A stretch of 36,975 bases of DNA from an uncultured bacterium (lineage in GTDB: Bacteria; Actinomycetota; Actinomycetes; S36-B12). The position numbers and the translations under genes were made by a program. The notes beneath the pieces are model-generated. The model did not search any database. It was not told where the DNA came from and saw only the letters and a program-made list of their open reading frames with translations. The stretch covers positions 1 to 36,975 of the forward strand of contig CAIZPS010000127.1 in NCBI GenBank assembly GCA_903934925.1, read 5' to 3'. Shown here in pieces: positions 1 to 11,162 of the stretch (its first letter is position 1; every line of letters begins with the position of its first letter).

Positions 1-1
1 C

Positions 2-841
2 TGCGATCTGTTCCTGCCACTCTTCGATCAGACTGCAGGGGTCGACGGACGCGTCTCCATCGAAGTCGATCCACGCCTGGCCCGCGACACGCACGCCACC
101 GTGGAACAGGCTCGCGAACTGTGGCGCATCGTGGACCGACCTAACGTCCTGATCAAGATCCCGGCCACTCCCGAGGGGCTGCCCGCGATCACCGAGGTCA
201 TTGGCTCGGGCATCAGCGTCAACGTCACCCTCATCTTCTCCGTCGAGCGATATGAGGCGGTGGTGGAGGCTTACCGGGCCGGGCTCGAGCTGGCGCGCGA
301 GCGCGGCCACGACCTCTCGACCATCCACTCGGTGGCCAGTTTCTTCATCAGCCGAATCGACACCGAAGTCGACGCTCGCCTGCGTGCACTTGCGTCGCCC
401 ACAGCCCTCGCCCTGCTCGGACAGGCCGCCGTGGCCACAGGACGCCTCGTGTGGGCTGCCCACCTGCGCAGCCTGAGTTCTCCCGAATGGCAGTCGGTGG
501 CCACCGCGGGTGGCCCGCCGCAGCGTCCGCTGTGGGCGTCGACGGGCGTCAAGGATCCGAGCATGGCGCCAACACGCTACGTGTTCGATCTCGTGGTCGA
601 CGGCTGCGTGAACACCATGCCCGAGGCCACCCTTCGCGCGGTCGCGGACAACGGTCCGGTGCCCACGGACACCATCTCGGGGACCGAGGCGGCATCAGGT
701 GCCGTGTGGAGCGCGCTGGAAGGCGTCGGGATCAGTCAGCAGGACGTCAGCGCAACCCTCGAGCGGGAGGGTGTCACGAAGTTCATCGACTCGTGGGAGC
801 AGTTGCGTGCCACGGTTGCGGCCGCGGCAGCCGGAGCCTGA
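2..841 (+). CDS. tal: Transaldolase, 5'-truncated by window start
   Basis: Frame open from position 2 (CDLFLPLFDQTAGVDGRVSIEVDPRLARDTHATVEQARELW...IKIPATPEGLPAI...SVNVTLIFS); stop TGA 839-841; directly followed by zwf. Confidence 0.95.
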   Translation, partial: CDLFLPLFDQTAGVDGRVSIEVDPRLARDTHATVEQARELWRIVDRPNVLIKIPATPEGLPAITEVIGSGISVNVTLIFSVERYEAVVEAYRAGLELARERGHDLSTIHSVASFFISRIDTEVDARLRALASPTALALLGQAAVATGRLVWAAHLRSLSSPEWQSVATAGGPPQRPLWASTGVKDPSMAPTRYVFDLVVDGCVNTMPEATLRAVADNGPVPTDTISGTEAASGAVWSALEGVGISQQDVSATLEREGVTKFIDSWEQLRATVAAAAAGA

Positions 842-842
842 C

Positions 843-2387
843 ATGGGTTCCTCCCACGCCGATCAGCACCGAAATCCTCTGCGTGACCCGCTGGACCAGC
901 GCCTGCCGCGGGTGGCAGGCCCCTGCGGCGTGGTGCTCTTCGGCGTCACCGGTGATCTGTCGCGCAAGAAGGTGATGCCGGCCATCTACGACCTCGCGAA
1001 CCGGGGACTCCTTCCGCCAGGATTCGCGCTCGTCGGCTTCGCCCGCCGCGACTGGGCGGACGAGGACTTCGCACAGCTCGTTCACGACAATGTTCGCGAG
1101 CACTCCCGGACTCCCTTTCGCGAGGAGGTCTGGGACCAGTTGTCCCAGGGCATCCGTTTCGTCGAGGGCGACCTCGGTGATCCCACGGCGTACGCCCGGC
1201 TCAAGGCCACAGTCGACGAGCTTGACGCCACCCGCGGAACGGGCGGCAACCACGCCTTCTACCTGTCGATCCCTCCCGGGTTGTTTCCCGTCGTCCTGCA
1301 GCAGCTCCAGGCCTCGGGCCTTGCCCAAAGCGACCCAGGGTCGTGGCGCCGGGTAGTGATCGAGAAGCCCTTCGGTCATGACCTCGCAAGTGCAGAGGAT
1401 CTCAATCGCATCGTTGGTCAGGTGTTCGACTCCGGATCGGTGTTCCGAATCGACCACTACCTGGGCAAGGAGACGGTGCAGAACATCCTGGCCGTGCGTT
1501 TCGCAAACACCATGTACGAGCCGCTTTGGAACAGCAACTACGTCGACAACGTGCAGATCACGATGGCCGAGGACATCGGGATCGGAGGTCGCGCCAGCTA
1601 CTACGACGGCATTGGAGCCGCGCGTGATGTGATTCAGAACCACCTCCTGCAGCTGCTTGCCCTGACCGCCATGGAGGAGCCGCTGTCCTTCTCTGCCGAC
1701 GATGTTCGCATCGAGAAGGAGAAGGTTCTGCGGGCGATCCGCGTTCCCCGCGACATCTCCCGGCACACCAGTCGAGGACAGTACGCCCACGGGTGGCAGG
1801 GGGGAATTCCCGTCCTCGGCTACCTCGAGGAGGAGGGCATCTCCCCCGGCAGCACGACGGAGACGTTCGCCGCCATGCGTCTGGATGTTGACAATCGCCG
1901 CTGGGCGGGCGTGCCGTTCTATCTACGCACAGGCAAACGTCTTGGCCGTCGGGTCACCGAGGTCGCCGTCGTCTTCAAACGAGCTCCGCACCTGCCGTTC
2001 GCCGAGACCGCCGTTCAGGAACTCAGCCAGAACGCCTTCGTCTTTCGAATCCAGCCGGACGAGGGCATCACGGTGCGCTTCGGCTCCAAGGTTCCGGACA
2101 CCACGTCGATCCAGGTGCGCGACGTCACGATGGACTTCCAGTACGGCGACTCCTTCGTCGACACCAGTCCCGAGGCTTACGAGAGACTGATCCTCGACGT
2201 CCTGCTCGGGGACCCCCCGCTGTTCCCCAGGCATGAGGAGGTCGAGCTGGGCTGGCGCATCCTCGACCCGGTCCTGGACTACTGGGCCGCACATGGTGCA
2301 CCCGAGCAGTACGCATCAGGTGGGTGGGGGCCGGGTTCGTCGTACGAGATGATCGCCCGCGATGGGCGGGTATGGAGAAGGCCGTGA
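843..2387 (+). CDS. zwf: Glucose-6-phosphate 1-dehydrogenase
   Basis: ATG at 843 inside the 699-2387 ORF; VVLFGVTGDLSRKKVMPAIYDLA, RIDHYLGKETVQN; 515 codons. Confidence 0.96.
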   Translation: MGSSHADQHRNPLRDPLDQRLPRVAGPCGVVLFGVTGDLSRKKVMPAIYDLANRGLLPPGFALVGFARRDWADEDFAQLVHDNVREHSRTPFREEVWDQLSQGIRFVEGDLGDPTAYARLKATVDELDATRGTGGNHAFYLSIPPGLFPVVLQQLQASGLAQSDPGSWRRVVIEKPFGHDLASAEDLNRIVGQVFDSGSVFRIDHYLGKETVQNILAVRFANTMYEPLWNSNYVDNVQITMAEDIGIGGRASYYDGIGAARDVIQNHLLQLLALTAMEEPLSFSADDVRIEKEKVLRAIRVPRDISRHTSRGQYAHGWQGGIPVLGYLEEEGISPGSTTETFAAMRLDVDNRRWAGVPFYLRTGKRLGRRVTEVAVVFKRAPHLPFAETAVQELSQNAFVFRIQPDEGITVRFGSKVPDTTSIQVRDVTMDFQYGDSFVDTSPEAYERLILDVLLGDPPLFPRHEEVELGWRILDPVLDYWAAHGAPEQYASGGWGPGSSYEMIARDGRVWRRP

Positions 2388-2419
2388 GGCCTCGACCCAG
2401 AAACCGGAGAAGGCCGTGA
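2384..2419 (+). other. Putative minicistron 1 (GTG AGG CCT CGA CCC AGA AAC CGG AGA AGG CCG TGA; MRPRPRNRRRP)
   Basis: GTG overlaps zwf stop as GTGA; GGAGAAGG upstream; TGA overlaps next GTG. Confidence 0.5.
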
Positions 2420-2451
2420 GGCCTCGACCCAGAAACCGGAGAAGGCCGTGA
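2416..2451 (+). other. Putative minicistron 2 (MRPRPRNRRRP)
   Basis: Same layout as minicistron 1, 32 bp downstream. Confidence 0.5.
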
Positions 2452-2483
2452 GGCCTCGACCCAGAAAGCGGAGAAGGCCGTGA
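2448..2483 (+). other. Putative minicistron 3 (MRPRPRKRRRP)
   Basis: Same layout; its TGA overlaps the opcA GTG at 2480. Confidence 0.5.
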
Positions 2484-3379
2484 TCCGACTCGATGACACG
2501 AGCGGCGGCGCCGTGGCGGCCGCGATCGCAGCGGAGCGCCACCGCAACGGTTCCCCTGCCACGGGCATGGTGCTGACGCTGCTGATCATGAGCGATGAGG
2601 AGTTCGAGTCGGACGCGACGGCTGGTGCGGTCGCTGCAGCACGCGAGCATCCCATGCGGATCGTGACGCTCATTCCGCGCCCCAGCCGTCAGGCGCCACG
2701 CCTGGATGCCGAGATCGCCGTGGGCGGTGATGACGGCCCGGGCGAGGTTGCCGTCATGCGCCTCCGCGGCGAATTGGCCGAGCATGCGAACTCGGTGGCG
2801 ATCCCCCTGCTGCTGACAGACACCCCCGTCGTCGCATACTGGCCGTCATCCGCTCCTGATGTGCCGGCAGACGATCCGATCGGTCGGCATGCCCAGCGGC
2901 GGATCACGGATACCTCGACGGCCGACGACATCTCAGGCGAGCTGCAGCGACGCAAGGTCGGCTACCGCCCCGGTGACACCGATCTTGCCTGGACGCGCCT
3001 CACCCCGTGGCGTTCGGCGCTGGCGTCCGTGATGGACCAGGGCGATCCGCGCGTGTCTGCTGTGACAATCAGTGCTGAGCCGGACAATCCCAGCGCAGTG
3101 CTTCTGCAGGCGTGGCTCGCCACGGCGCTTCGCGTGCCCGTTGACCTGATTGCGTCGCGAGGGCCGGGCATCACCGCTGTCGTCATGTCTACCGCGGAGG
3201 GCGAGATCTCCATCGAGCGACCGTCAGGTGACACGGCCACCCTTCGTCGTCCCGGCACGGCCGAATCGCGGATCGCCATGCCTCGGCGCGATATCGCCGG
3301 ACTGCTGTCCGAGGAGCTTCGCCGCCTTGATCCTGATGACGTCTACGGCAATGTCCTCGCGCACCTGGCTCTGCCGTGA
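2480..3379 (+). CDS. opcA: Glucose-6-phosphate dehydrogenase assembly protein OpcA
   Basis: 299 aa, GTG start; lies between zwf and pgl; RPSRQAPRLDAEIAVGG...LLLTDTPVVAYWPSSAP. Confidence 0.93.
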   Translation: MIRLDDTSGGAVAAAIAAERHRNGSPATGMVLTLLIMSDEEFESDATAGAVAAAREHPMRIVTLIPRPSRQAPRLDAEIAVGGDDGPGEVAVMRLRGELAEHANSVAIPLLLTDTPVVAYWPSSAPDVPADDPIGRHAQRRITDTSTADDISGELQRRKVGYRPGDTDLAWTRLTPWRSALASVMDQGDPRVSAVTISAEPDNPSAVLLQAWLATALRVPVDLIASRGPGITAVVMSTAEGEISIERPSGDTATLRRPGTAESRIAMPRRDIAGLLSEELRRLDPDDVYGNVLAHLALP

Positions 3380-4143
3380 TCGTTGACGTACTGCGTCACG
3401 CCAGTGCTGCTGGACTTGCCGAAGCGGTCGCGGGTCGCGCGATCACCACGCTGGTCGAGCAAGTCAGCGAAGCCGGAATCGCACATCTGTGCCTCACCGG
3501 CGGAGGAATCGGCACCGCCGTTCTCGATGCCCTGCGTGAGTCTGGCGCCGCTGACTCGATCGACTGGGCCCGCGTGCACGTCTGGTGGAGTGACGAGCGA
3601 TTCGTTCCCGCGGGAGACGCCGATCGGAACGACTCTGCTGCCCGTGCTGCTCTGCTGAACCACGTTGGCATTCCCCCGGCGAACATTCATGCAATGCCCA
3701 CACCAGATCAGGTGGACGGGAATGTAGAAGCTGGAGCCCAGGCTTACGCCCATGAGCTTGCGCGGTTCGCGCGTGCCGACGCAGCGGTTCCGTCCATGGA
3801 CATCCTGCTGCTCGGAATCGGGCCGGACGGCCACGTTGCCTCCCTATTCCCGGAGATGCCTGCGCTCCACGATCATCGGCCCGTTGTGGGAGTGCACGGC
3901 TCTCCCAAGCCGCCACCCCAGCGCATGACGATGACGCTGCCCGCGATCTGCGCTGCCAAGCAGGTGTGGATTCTCGCCTCCGGCGAGGCCAAGGCCACCG
4001 CCGTACGGCTCGCCCTGACGGATGAGGCCGGCCCCCTCCAGGTACCGGCGGCCGGAGCACGCGGTCGGGTACGCACCCTGTTCTGCCTGGACGAGGCTGC
4101 CGCATCGGGTCTGCCCCCGGACATGGGACGTCCCTCAGCCTGA
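3376..4143 (+). CDS. pgl: 6-phosphogluconolactonase
   Basis: HVWWSDERFVPAGDADRND, LLLGIGPDGHVASLFP; GTGA overlap with opcA. Confidence 0.94.
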   Translation: MIVDVLRHASAAGLAEAVAGRAITTLVEQVSEAGIAHLCLTGGGIGTAVLDALRESGAADSIDWARVHVWWSDERFVPAGDADRNDSAARAALLNHVGIPPANIHAMPTPDQVDGNVEAGAQAYAHELARFARADAAVPSMDILLLGIGPDGHVASLFPEMPALHDHRPVVGVHGSPKPPPQRMTMTLPAICAAKQVWILASGEAKATAVRLALTDEAGPLQVPAAGARGRVRTLFCLDEAAASGLPPDMGRPSA

Positions 4144-4156
4144 CCTGCGCCCTGAA

Positions 4157-4259
4157 GCTCGGACTACGCCTCGCGCACCCCCGGGCTCGGGCTACGCCTC
4201 GCGCGCCCCCGGGCTCGGACTACGCCTCGCGCACCACCGGGCTCGGGCTACGCCTCGCC
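4157..4259. repeat. 28-bp tandem repeat, about 3.7 copies, between convergent pgl and rbpA
   Basis: GCTCGG[A/G]CTACGCCTCGCGC[A/G]CC[C/A]CCGG starts at 4157, 4185, 4213, 4241; last copy contains the rbpA stop codon. Confidence 0.95.
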
Positions 4260-4583
4260 GCGCAACTTCGCCAGGGCCTCTTCCAGGATCGCCGCGCCGT
4301 CCTTGTCCGAGCGCCGCTCCTTCACATAGGCGAGGTGGGTCTTGTAGGGCTCGATCTTGGGGGGCGCCGGTGGGTTCTCGCGGTCAGGGCCGGCCGGGAG
4401 CCCGCAGCGCGGGCAGTCCCACTCCTCCGGAACAGCGGCGTCCGCGGCGAAGCTCGGCCGACTCTCATGCCCCCGGGAGCACCAGAACGAGATCCACACC
4501 CGAGGTGCGGCCTCGCCCCGCTCGGCCTCGCCCATGGGGCCTGCGCCGACGCGACTCCCGCGGATTGCACTGCCACCAGCCAT
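4248..4583 (-). CDS. rbpA: RNA polymerase-binding protein RbpA
   Basis: FWCSRGHESRPSFAADAAVPEEWDCPRCGLPAG...KTHLAYVKERRSDKDGAAILEEAL; GGAAGGA upstream of ATG. Confidence 0.88.
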   Translation of the reverse strand: MAGGSAIRGSRVGAGPMGEAERGEAAPRVWISFWCSRGHESRPSFAADAAVPEEWDCPRCGLPAGPDRENPPAPPKIEPYKTHLAYVKERRSDKDGAAILEEALAKLRGEA

Positions 4584-4596
4584 GTTCGTCCTTCCG

Positions 4597-4842
4597 TCAG
4601 GCCGTGCTTACGAGGAGCCCCACGGCGATGATGCACGCCGCCCACACCAGTCCGATTCCGACCGTGAGCCGGTCGAGATTCTTCTCCGCCACGGACGAGC
4701 CGCCCACGGATGAACTCACGCCGCCTCCGAAGAGATCGGAGAGGCCGCCGCCCTTGCCCCGATGGAGCAGGATGAGCACGACCAGCAGCACGCTGGTGAT
4801 CACCAGGATCACGGCGAGCACAATCGTGAATGCGGTGATCAT
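4597..4842 (-). CDS. secG: Preprotein translocase subunit SecG
   Basis: Two TM segments, HRGKGGGLSDLFGGG; upstream of rbpA, downstream of tpiA. Confidence 0.93.
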   Translation of the reverse strand: MITAFTIVLAVILVITSVLLVVLILLHRGKGGGLSDLFGGGVSSSVGGSSVAEKNLDRLTVGIGLVWAACIIAVGLLVSTA

Positions 4843-4905
4843 TCGACGCTCCCGAGAAGTCAGGTCACTCCGGCAGTGCCGGACTACCAGAGGATAGACG
4901 TACGG

Positions 4906-5703
4906 CTAGGACACCAGTTCGGGTGGGTGCAGGCGGAAGCGCACGATCCCGACAAACTCGTCAGGGTCCAGGCTCGCTCCGCCGACCAGCGCGCCATCGA
5001 CATCCGCCCTGGCCATGATGCCCGCAACGTTGGACGCCTTCACGGAGCCTCCGTAGAGAATGCGCACCGCCGCAGCCGCTTCGGCCCCGAAGGTCTCGCC
5101 CACCCGCGCGCGGATAGCCGCGCAGACCTCCTGCGCGTCGTCCGGTGTCGCGACCTCACCGGTTCCGATGGCCCACACTGGCTCGTAGGCGATCACCAAT
5201 GACGCCACCTGACCAGCGGTCACGCCCTGCAGGTCAGCATCGAGTTGCCCCAGCACGTGGGGAACCTGCTGGCCCGCCTGCCGGATCTCGAGCCCCTCGC
5301 CCATGCACACGATGGGTGTCAGGTTGCTGCGCAGGGCCGCGTGGACCTTGGCATTCACGACCTCGTCGGTCTCGCCGTTGTACTCGCGGCGCTCGCTGTG
5401 GCCGACGGTCACAAAGGTGCACCCGAGCTTCTCCAGCATCGGACCGCTGATCTGGCCGGTGTAGGCACCAGAGTCCTTCTCAGCGATGTCCTGGGCCCCA
5501 TAGAGGATGTCGTAACGATCTCCGTCGACGAGCGTCTGCACGGAGCGGATGTCGGTGAACGGAGGCAGCACTGCGACGTCGACCGCCGCGAAGTCGGCAT
5601 CATTCAGGGCGAAGGCCAGCTTCTGCACGAGGGCGATCGCCTCGAGGTGGTTCATGTTCATCTTCCAGTTGCCCGCCATCAGCGGCTTGCGGTCATGCGC
5701 CAT
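4906..5703 (-). CDS. tpiA: Triosephosphate isomerase
   Basis: [57 protein letters not shown] overlap with pgk. Confidence 0.96.
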   Translation of the reverse strand: MAHDRKPLMAGNWKMNMNHLEAIALVQKLAFALNDADFAAVDVAVLPPFTDIRSVQTLVDGDRYDILYGAQDIAEKDSGAYTGQISGPMLEKLGCTFVTVGHSERREYNGETDEVVNAKVHAALRSNLTPIVCMGEGLEIRQAGQQVPHVLGQLDADLQGVTAGQVASLVIAYEPVWAIGTGEVATPDDAQEVCAAIRARVGETFGAEAAAAVRILYGGSVKASNVAGIMARADVDGALVGGASLDPDEFVGIVRFRLHPPELVS

Positions 5704-6902
5704 CAGGCGGTCTCCTCCAGTACGGCCAGCCCGGGCAGCGTCTTGCCCTCGAGGAATTCCAGGCTCGCTCCACCTCCCGTGCTGATGTGGGTGAATCGGT
5801 CCTCGTCGACATCGAGGATGCGCACGGCAGCAGCCGAGTCGCCTCCCCCGATGACGGTCATGGCAGCTGACGCCGCCATCGCACGAGCCACCGCGAGGGT
5901 GCCGGCGGCGAACGGGGTCATCTCGAAGACGCCCATCGGGCCGTTCCAGACCACCGTTCCTGCATCCTGGATCCGCGCAGCAAAGAGCTCCCGTGTGCGC
6001 GGACCGATATCCAGCCCCATCCATCCGTCCGGGATGGCGTCAGCGGAGACCACCTCCGTCTGGGCATCCGCGGCGAAGCGATCAGCCGCCACGATGTCGA
6101 CAGGCAGCACGAGCTCCACCCCACTGCTCAGCGCCTGCTCGATGAAGCCGCGAACCGTCTCGACTTGATCGGCCTCGAGCAGCGAGGTTCCTACCCCGTG
6201 GCCCTGAGCCGCTAGGAAGGTATAGGCCATCCCGCCGCCGATGAGAAGGCGATCCACCCGGGTGATCAGACTGCCGATCACGCCCAGTTTGTCGCTGACC
6301 TTCGAACCGCCGAGCACGACAACGAAGGGACGAGCCGGCTCCGCCATGATCGCGCCGAATACCGAGGCTTCCTGATGCACCAAGCGGCCCGCCGCATTGG
6401 GCAGCAGGCGGGCTACGTCGGTGACCGATGCCTGATTGCGGTGGACGACACCGAACCCGTCCGACACATAGACATCCGCGAGCGCTGCGAGCTCGGCCGC
6501 CAGGGCCTGCCGCTCCTCCGGCACCTTGCTGGTTTCGCGGGCATCGAAGCGGATGTTCTCCAGGAGCATGACATCACCCCACTTCAGGGTGGCAGCAGCC
6601 GCCGGCGCGTCAGCCAGATTGACAAGGGATACGGACGCACCCAGAAGCTCTCCGAGGCGCTCGGCAACCGGTCGGAGGCTGAGCTCGGGGACGGCCTCCC
6701 CTTTCGCCCTGCCAAGGTGCGCCACCACGATCACGCGGGCGCCGTTGCTGCGCAGGTGCTCGAGAGTCGGGAGAGCGGCCCGGATGCGGCCATCGTCGGT
6801 GATGACCCGCACGCCATCGGGGCCGTCAGCGAGGGGGACGTTGAAGTCCGCCCTGACCAGCACGGTCTTCCCGGCGACGTCGATGTCGTCGAGCGACTTC
6901 AT
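5703..6902 (-). CDS. pgk: Phosphoglycerate kinase
   Basis: [37 protein letters not shown]. Confidence 0.97.
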   Translation of the reverse strand: MKSLDDIDVAGKTVLVRADFNVPLADGPDGVRVITDDGRIRAALPTLEHLRSNGARVIVVAHLGRAKGEAVPELSLRPVAERLGELLGASVSLVNLADAPAAAATLKWGDVMLLENIRFDARETSKVPEERQALAAELAALADVYVSDGFGVVHRNQASVTDVARLLPNAAGRLVHQEASVFGAIMAEPARPFVVVLGGSKVSDKLGVIGSLITRVDRLLIGGGMAYTFLAAQGHGVGTSLLEADQVETVRGFIEQALSSGVELVLPVDIVAADRFAADAQTEVVSADAIPDGWMGLDIGPRTRELFAARIQDAGTVVWNGPMGVFEMTPFAAGTLAVARAMAASAAMTVIGGGDSAAAVRILDVDEDRFTHISTGGGASLEFLEGKTLPGLAVLEETA

Positions 6903-6911
6903 CCGCTGACC

Positions 6912-8009
<1,098 letters not shown>

Positions 8010-8035
8010 TCAGGCGCGGGCCCGAGGCTGTCCGA

Positions 8036-9112
8036 TCAACGGCTGTCCATGGACCCGGAGGGGGGCAGAGCCGCGCCCAGCCGCCCGAGGTTGGCCCACC
8101 AGTCGGCCCGGTTCTGCACCTCCTGACGGGCTCGCTCGACCACGGCGATCGGATAGTGCGCCGTCACCGAGATGAGAGCCTCGGTGAGGGCCGCCACGTC
8201 ACCGGTCGGGAAGGTGAATCCCGTGATCCCCTCCTGCACCCAGTCCAGGTTGCCCGGAGTCTGGCTCACGATCGCCGGGGTCCCGCAGGCCATTGCCTGC
8301 AGCAGGGTGACCGACGTGCCGTCGGTCTCCGCGGCCGACACGTAGCAGGCCGCTCGCCCGAGAAGGGGAACCAGGTCGCGCTCATCGACCCGGCCGATGA
8401 AGCGGACACGGTCGGCAATCCCCAGCGCCTGGACGAGGTCGTGGAGCTTCGCCGTCATGGAGCCCTCATGGCCGACGATCAGGTAGGGGTCGGGGAAGTC
8501 CTCGTGCACATCGCGACGGCGGGGAATGGCCGCGAAAGCCCGAACAACGTCGGAAACCCGGTAGAGCGGCTCGTGGGCACGCAGCGACACGACGAGGGGC
8601 GCGTGCGGGGGCACCCCGAGCAGGAAGGCATCAATCCACGGCCCGTGGAACTCGAACACCGACAGGTCCACTCCCCACGGAAGGTAGGTGATCGCCGTGA
8701 CCGGCAGACCGGCCCGCTCCGCAATGGCCTGATTCCAGGTGGAGTCGACGATCAGCCCATGCAGTCGTGACAGCCATGACAGGTCCGTCTCCCTGCGATC
8801 GGCTTCCATCAGGTCATAACCCCAGGAGAGGCCGACGAGGGTGACGTCGAGATCGACCAGGGATGACGTGACGGAGTCCAGGGGCCCCGCCAGGACCGGA
8901 AGGCCGCCAACCGCCGCCGCAGCAACAGCCTCGCGCAGTTCGAGAACATCGCCCACGTCACGCCCGAGCGAGATCACGAAGGGAATACGACCCACTTCAA
9001 GCAGCGCAGCGACCCAGCGCTCGTCATGCACACCCCACCCTCGGGTCACGTACACGCAATCACGATCGCCGACCGGCTCCTGATCGGAGGCCGCCCTCCC
9101 CCGAGAGGTCAC
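8036..9112 (-). CDS. Family 4-like glycosyltransferase
   Basis: GT-B C-terminal pattern [11 protein letters not shown]...[51 protein letters not shown] start overlaps whiA stop. Confidence 0.82.
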   Translation of the reverse strand: MTSRGRAASDQEPVGDRDCVYVTRGWGVHDERWVAALLEVGRIPFVISLGRDVGDVLELREAVAAAAVGGLPVLAGPLDSVTSSLVDLDVTLVGLSWGYDLMEADRRETDLSWLSRLHGLIVDSTWNQAIAERAGLPVTAITYLPWGVDLSVFEFHGPWIDAFLLGVPPHAPLVVSLRAHEPLYRVSDVVRAFAAIPRRRDVHEDFPDPYLIVGHEGSMTAKLHDLVQALGIADRVRFIGRVDERDLVPLLGRAACYVSAAETDGTSVTLLQAMACGTPAIVSQTPGNLDWVQEGITGFTFPTGDVAALTEALISVTAHYPIAVVERARQEVQNRADWWANLGRLGAALPPSGSMDSR

Positions 9113-10089
9113 GGCAGGACGAGATCCGGACCCAGCGCTGCCTCGGTGTCCGGAATGCCGAGCTCGGCCGCGCGCTTGTCCGCGAGAGCCAGGAGACGCC
9201 TGATCCGGCCCGCGATCGCGTCCTTGGTCATCGGCGGATCCGCCAAGGCACCGAGCTCCTCGAGACTGGCCTGCTGATGCTCCAGCCGCAGGCGACCAGC
9301 GGAGAGCAGGTGCTCGGGCACATCCGTGCCGAGGATCTCCATGGCCCTCTGCACGCGGGCGCCGGCGGCGACTGCGGCTCGAGCGGAACGGCGGAGATTG
9401 GCGTCGTCGAAGTTCGCGAGACGATTTGCGGTGGCCCGGACCTCGCGGCGCATGCGCCGCTCCTCCCACGCGAGCACGGACTCGTGCGCTCCGAGACGGG
9501 TAAGCATCGCCCCGATGCCGTCGCCGTCGCGGATCACCACGCGGTCCACTCCCCTGACCTCGCGCGACTTCGCCGGGATTCCAAGGCGCCGCGCCGCGCC
9601 GACCAGAGCAAGAGCCGCTTCCGGACCAGGACAGGTGATCTCAAGGGAGGAGGATCTCCCTGGTTCCGTCAGTGATCCGTGGGCGAGAAAGGCGCCGCGC
9701 CACGCCGCCTCAACATCGCACACGCCACCCGCCACGATGGCCGGAGGAAGACCGCGCACCGGGCGCCCGCTTCCGTCGACGACCCCGGTCTGTCGCGCGA
9801 GGGCCTCGCCCCCATCGACGACGCGCACCAGGTAGCGAGATCCCTTGCGCAGGCCGCCGGCCTGCACCAGCACGACTTCTGCCTCGTGGCCGTACACCTC
9901 GAAGACGTCCTTGCGCAGGCGACGAGCAGCAGCACCTGTATCTAGCTCAGCCTCGATGACGATGTGGCCGCCGACGATGTGCAGTCCGCCGGCGAAGCGA
10001 AGGATGGTCGAGACCTCGGCCTTCCGGCAGCAGGACTTCGCCAGGTCGACTCGGCTGAGCTCGTCCTTGACCGCCGACGTCATCGCCAT
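9109..10089 (-). CDS. whiA: DNA-binding protein WhiA
   Basis: [53 protein letters not shown] pattern; next to yvcK and rapZ. Confidence 0.95.
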   Translation of the reverse strand: MAMTSAVKDELSRVDLAKSCCRKAEVSTILRFAGGLHIVGGHIVIEAELDTGAAARRLRKDVFEVYGHEAEVVLVQAGGLRKGSRYLVRVVDGGEALARQTGVVDGSGRPVRGLPPAIVAGGVCDVEAAWRGAFLAHGSLTEPGRSSSLEITCPGPEAALALVGAARRLGIPAKSREVRGVDRVVIRDGDGIGAMLTRLGAHESVLAWEERRMRREVRATANRLANFDDANLRRSARAAVAAGARVQRAMEILGTDVPEHLLSAGRLRLEHQQASLEELGALADPPMTKDAIAGRIRRLLALADKRAAELGIPDTEAALGPDLVLP

Positions 10090-10181
10090 GCTCCCGCTAC
10101 CCCTTCCAGCCAGGTCGTTCTCGACGACTGCGTCCCTGGGCCAGAACACAAGGATCCGGTGCCCACGGCCCGCAGGACACC

Positions 10182-11162
10182 CTAGGCCAGCACCGTGTCG
10201 AAGGCGACGGCGAGGCGCTGCGGATCATGCATGCCGGCCTGTCCTGCGTCGGGACGACTGACGCTCATGAGGAAGGGCTCTGCTCCGAGATCGGCACAGG
10301 AGCGACGCAGTGCAGTCAGATCCTCCACGTGATCGCGATCGGCGATGACCGTGTCGACGCGTAGATCGGGCAGGTAGTTGTACAGGACGTCCAGGTAGGT
10401 GTGGGCTGCGAAGCCCGTGGTCTCACCCACCTGGGGATTGAGGTTCAGCACGACTATGCGTCGCGCAGGGCTCTCCGCGATGGCACGCGCCAGTTCGGGG
10501 ATCACCAGGTGCGGCATGACCGACGTGTACCAGGACCCAGGCCCAAGCACGATGGCATCTGCTTCACGCACGGCTTGCACAGCCTCTGGGCAGGCCGGAG
10601 GAGCAGGAGGATCCAGGGCGATGTGCAGAACGTCACCCGGGGTCGTCGCGACAGCCACCTGGCCGCGGACCTCAGCGACCTGATCGGGGCGCTCGGGATC
10701 ATGGCCGAGCACCTCCGCCACGATGGTCAACGGCACGGTTGCGCAGGGAAGCACCCGCCCGTTTGCGCCAAGCAGCGCCCCCACCCAGTCGAGACCGGTG
10801 ACCGCGTCACCGGTCTGCTCCCACAGAGCCGTGATCAGGAGGTTCCCGACCGAGTGACCGGCGAGCTCTCCCGACCCACCGAAGCGATGCTGAACGACCT
10901 GCTCCCACGTGCGACCCCACGCGTCATCGCCGCACAGGGCCGCCAACGCCATGCGAAGGTCGCCCGGCGGGAGCACTCCGAACTCCGATCGGAGTCGCCC
11001 GCTCGATCCTCCGTCATCAGCAACGCCAACCACGGCAGTGAGCTGGTCTGTCACGCGCCGGAGGGCTGCAAGCGATGACGCCAGTCCGTGCCCACCTCCG
11101 AGAGCAACCACATTTCGCCCTCCCGAGGTGGGCGTCAAGCGCATGCGTCCGTGTCGGCTCAC
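10182..11162 (-). CDS. yvcK: Gluconeogenesis factor YvcK/CofD-like protein
   Basis: [19 protein letters not shown]...[18 protein letters not shown] overlap with rapZ. Confidence 0.95.
   Translation of the reverse strand: MSRHGRMRLTPTSGGRNVVALGGGHGLASSLAALRRVTDQLTAVVGVADDGGSSGRLRSEFGVLPPGDLRMALAALCGDDAWGRTWEQVVQHRFGGSGELAGHSVGNLLITALWEQTGDAVTGLDWVGALLGANGRVLPCATVPLTIVAEVLGHDPERPDQVAEVRGQVAVATTPGDVLHIALDPPAPPACPEAVQAVREADAIVLGPGSWYTSVMPHLVIPELARAIAESPARRIVVLNLNPQVGETTGFAAHTYLDVLYNYLPDLRVDTVIADRDHVEDLTALRRSCADLGAEPFLMSVSRPDAGQAGMHDPQRLAVAFDTVLA

Larger units (their letters stand above)
2374..2483 (+). repeat. 32-bp tandem repeat, about 3.4 copies, across the zwf/opcA junction
   Basis: GGAGAAGGCCGTGAGGCCTCGACCCAGAAACC starts at 2374, 2406, 2438 and (partial) 2470; one C/G variant in copy 3. 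Confidence 0.97.

Noticed and set aside
2374-2483. CRISPR array
   Set aside because: Units are contiguous with no unique spacers and no cas genes nearby.
4157-4259. CRISPR array or phage att repeat
   Set aside because: 28-bp units abut directly, no spacers, no integrase; best read as a tandem duplication.
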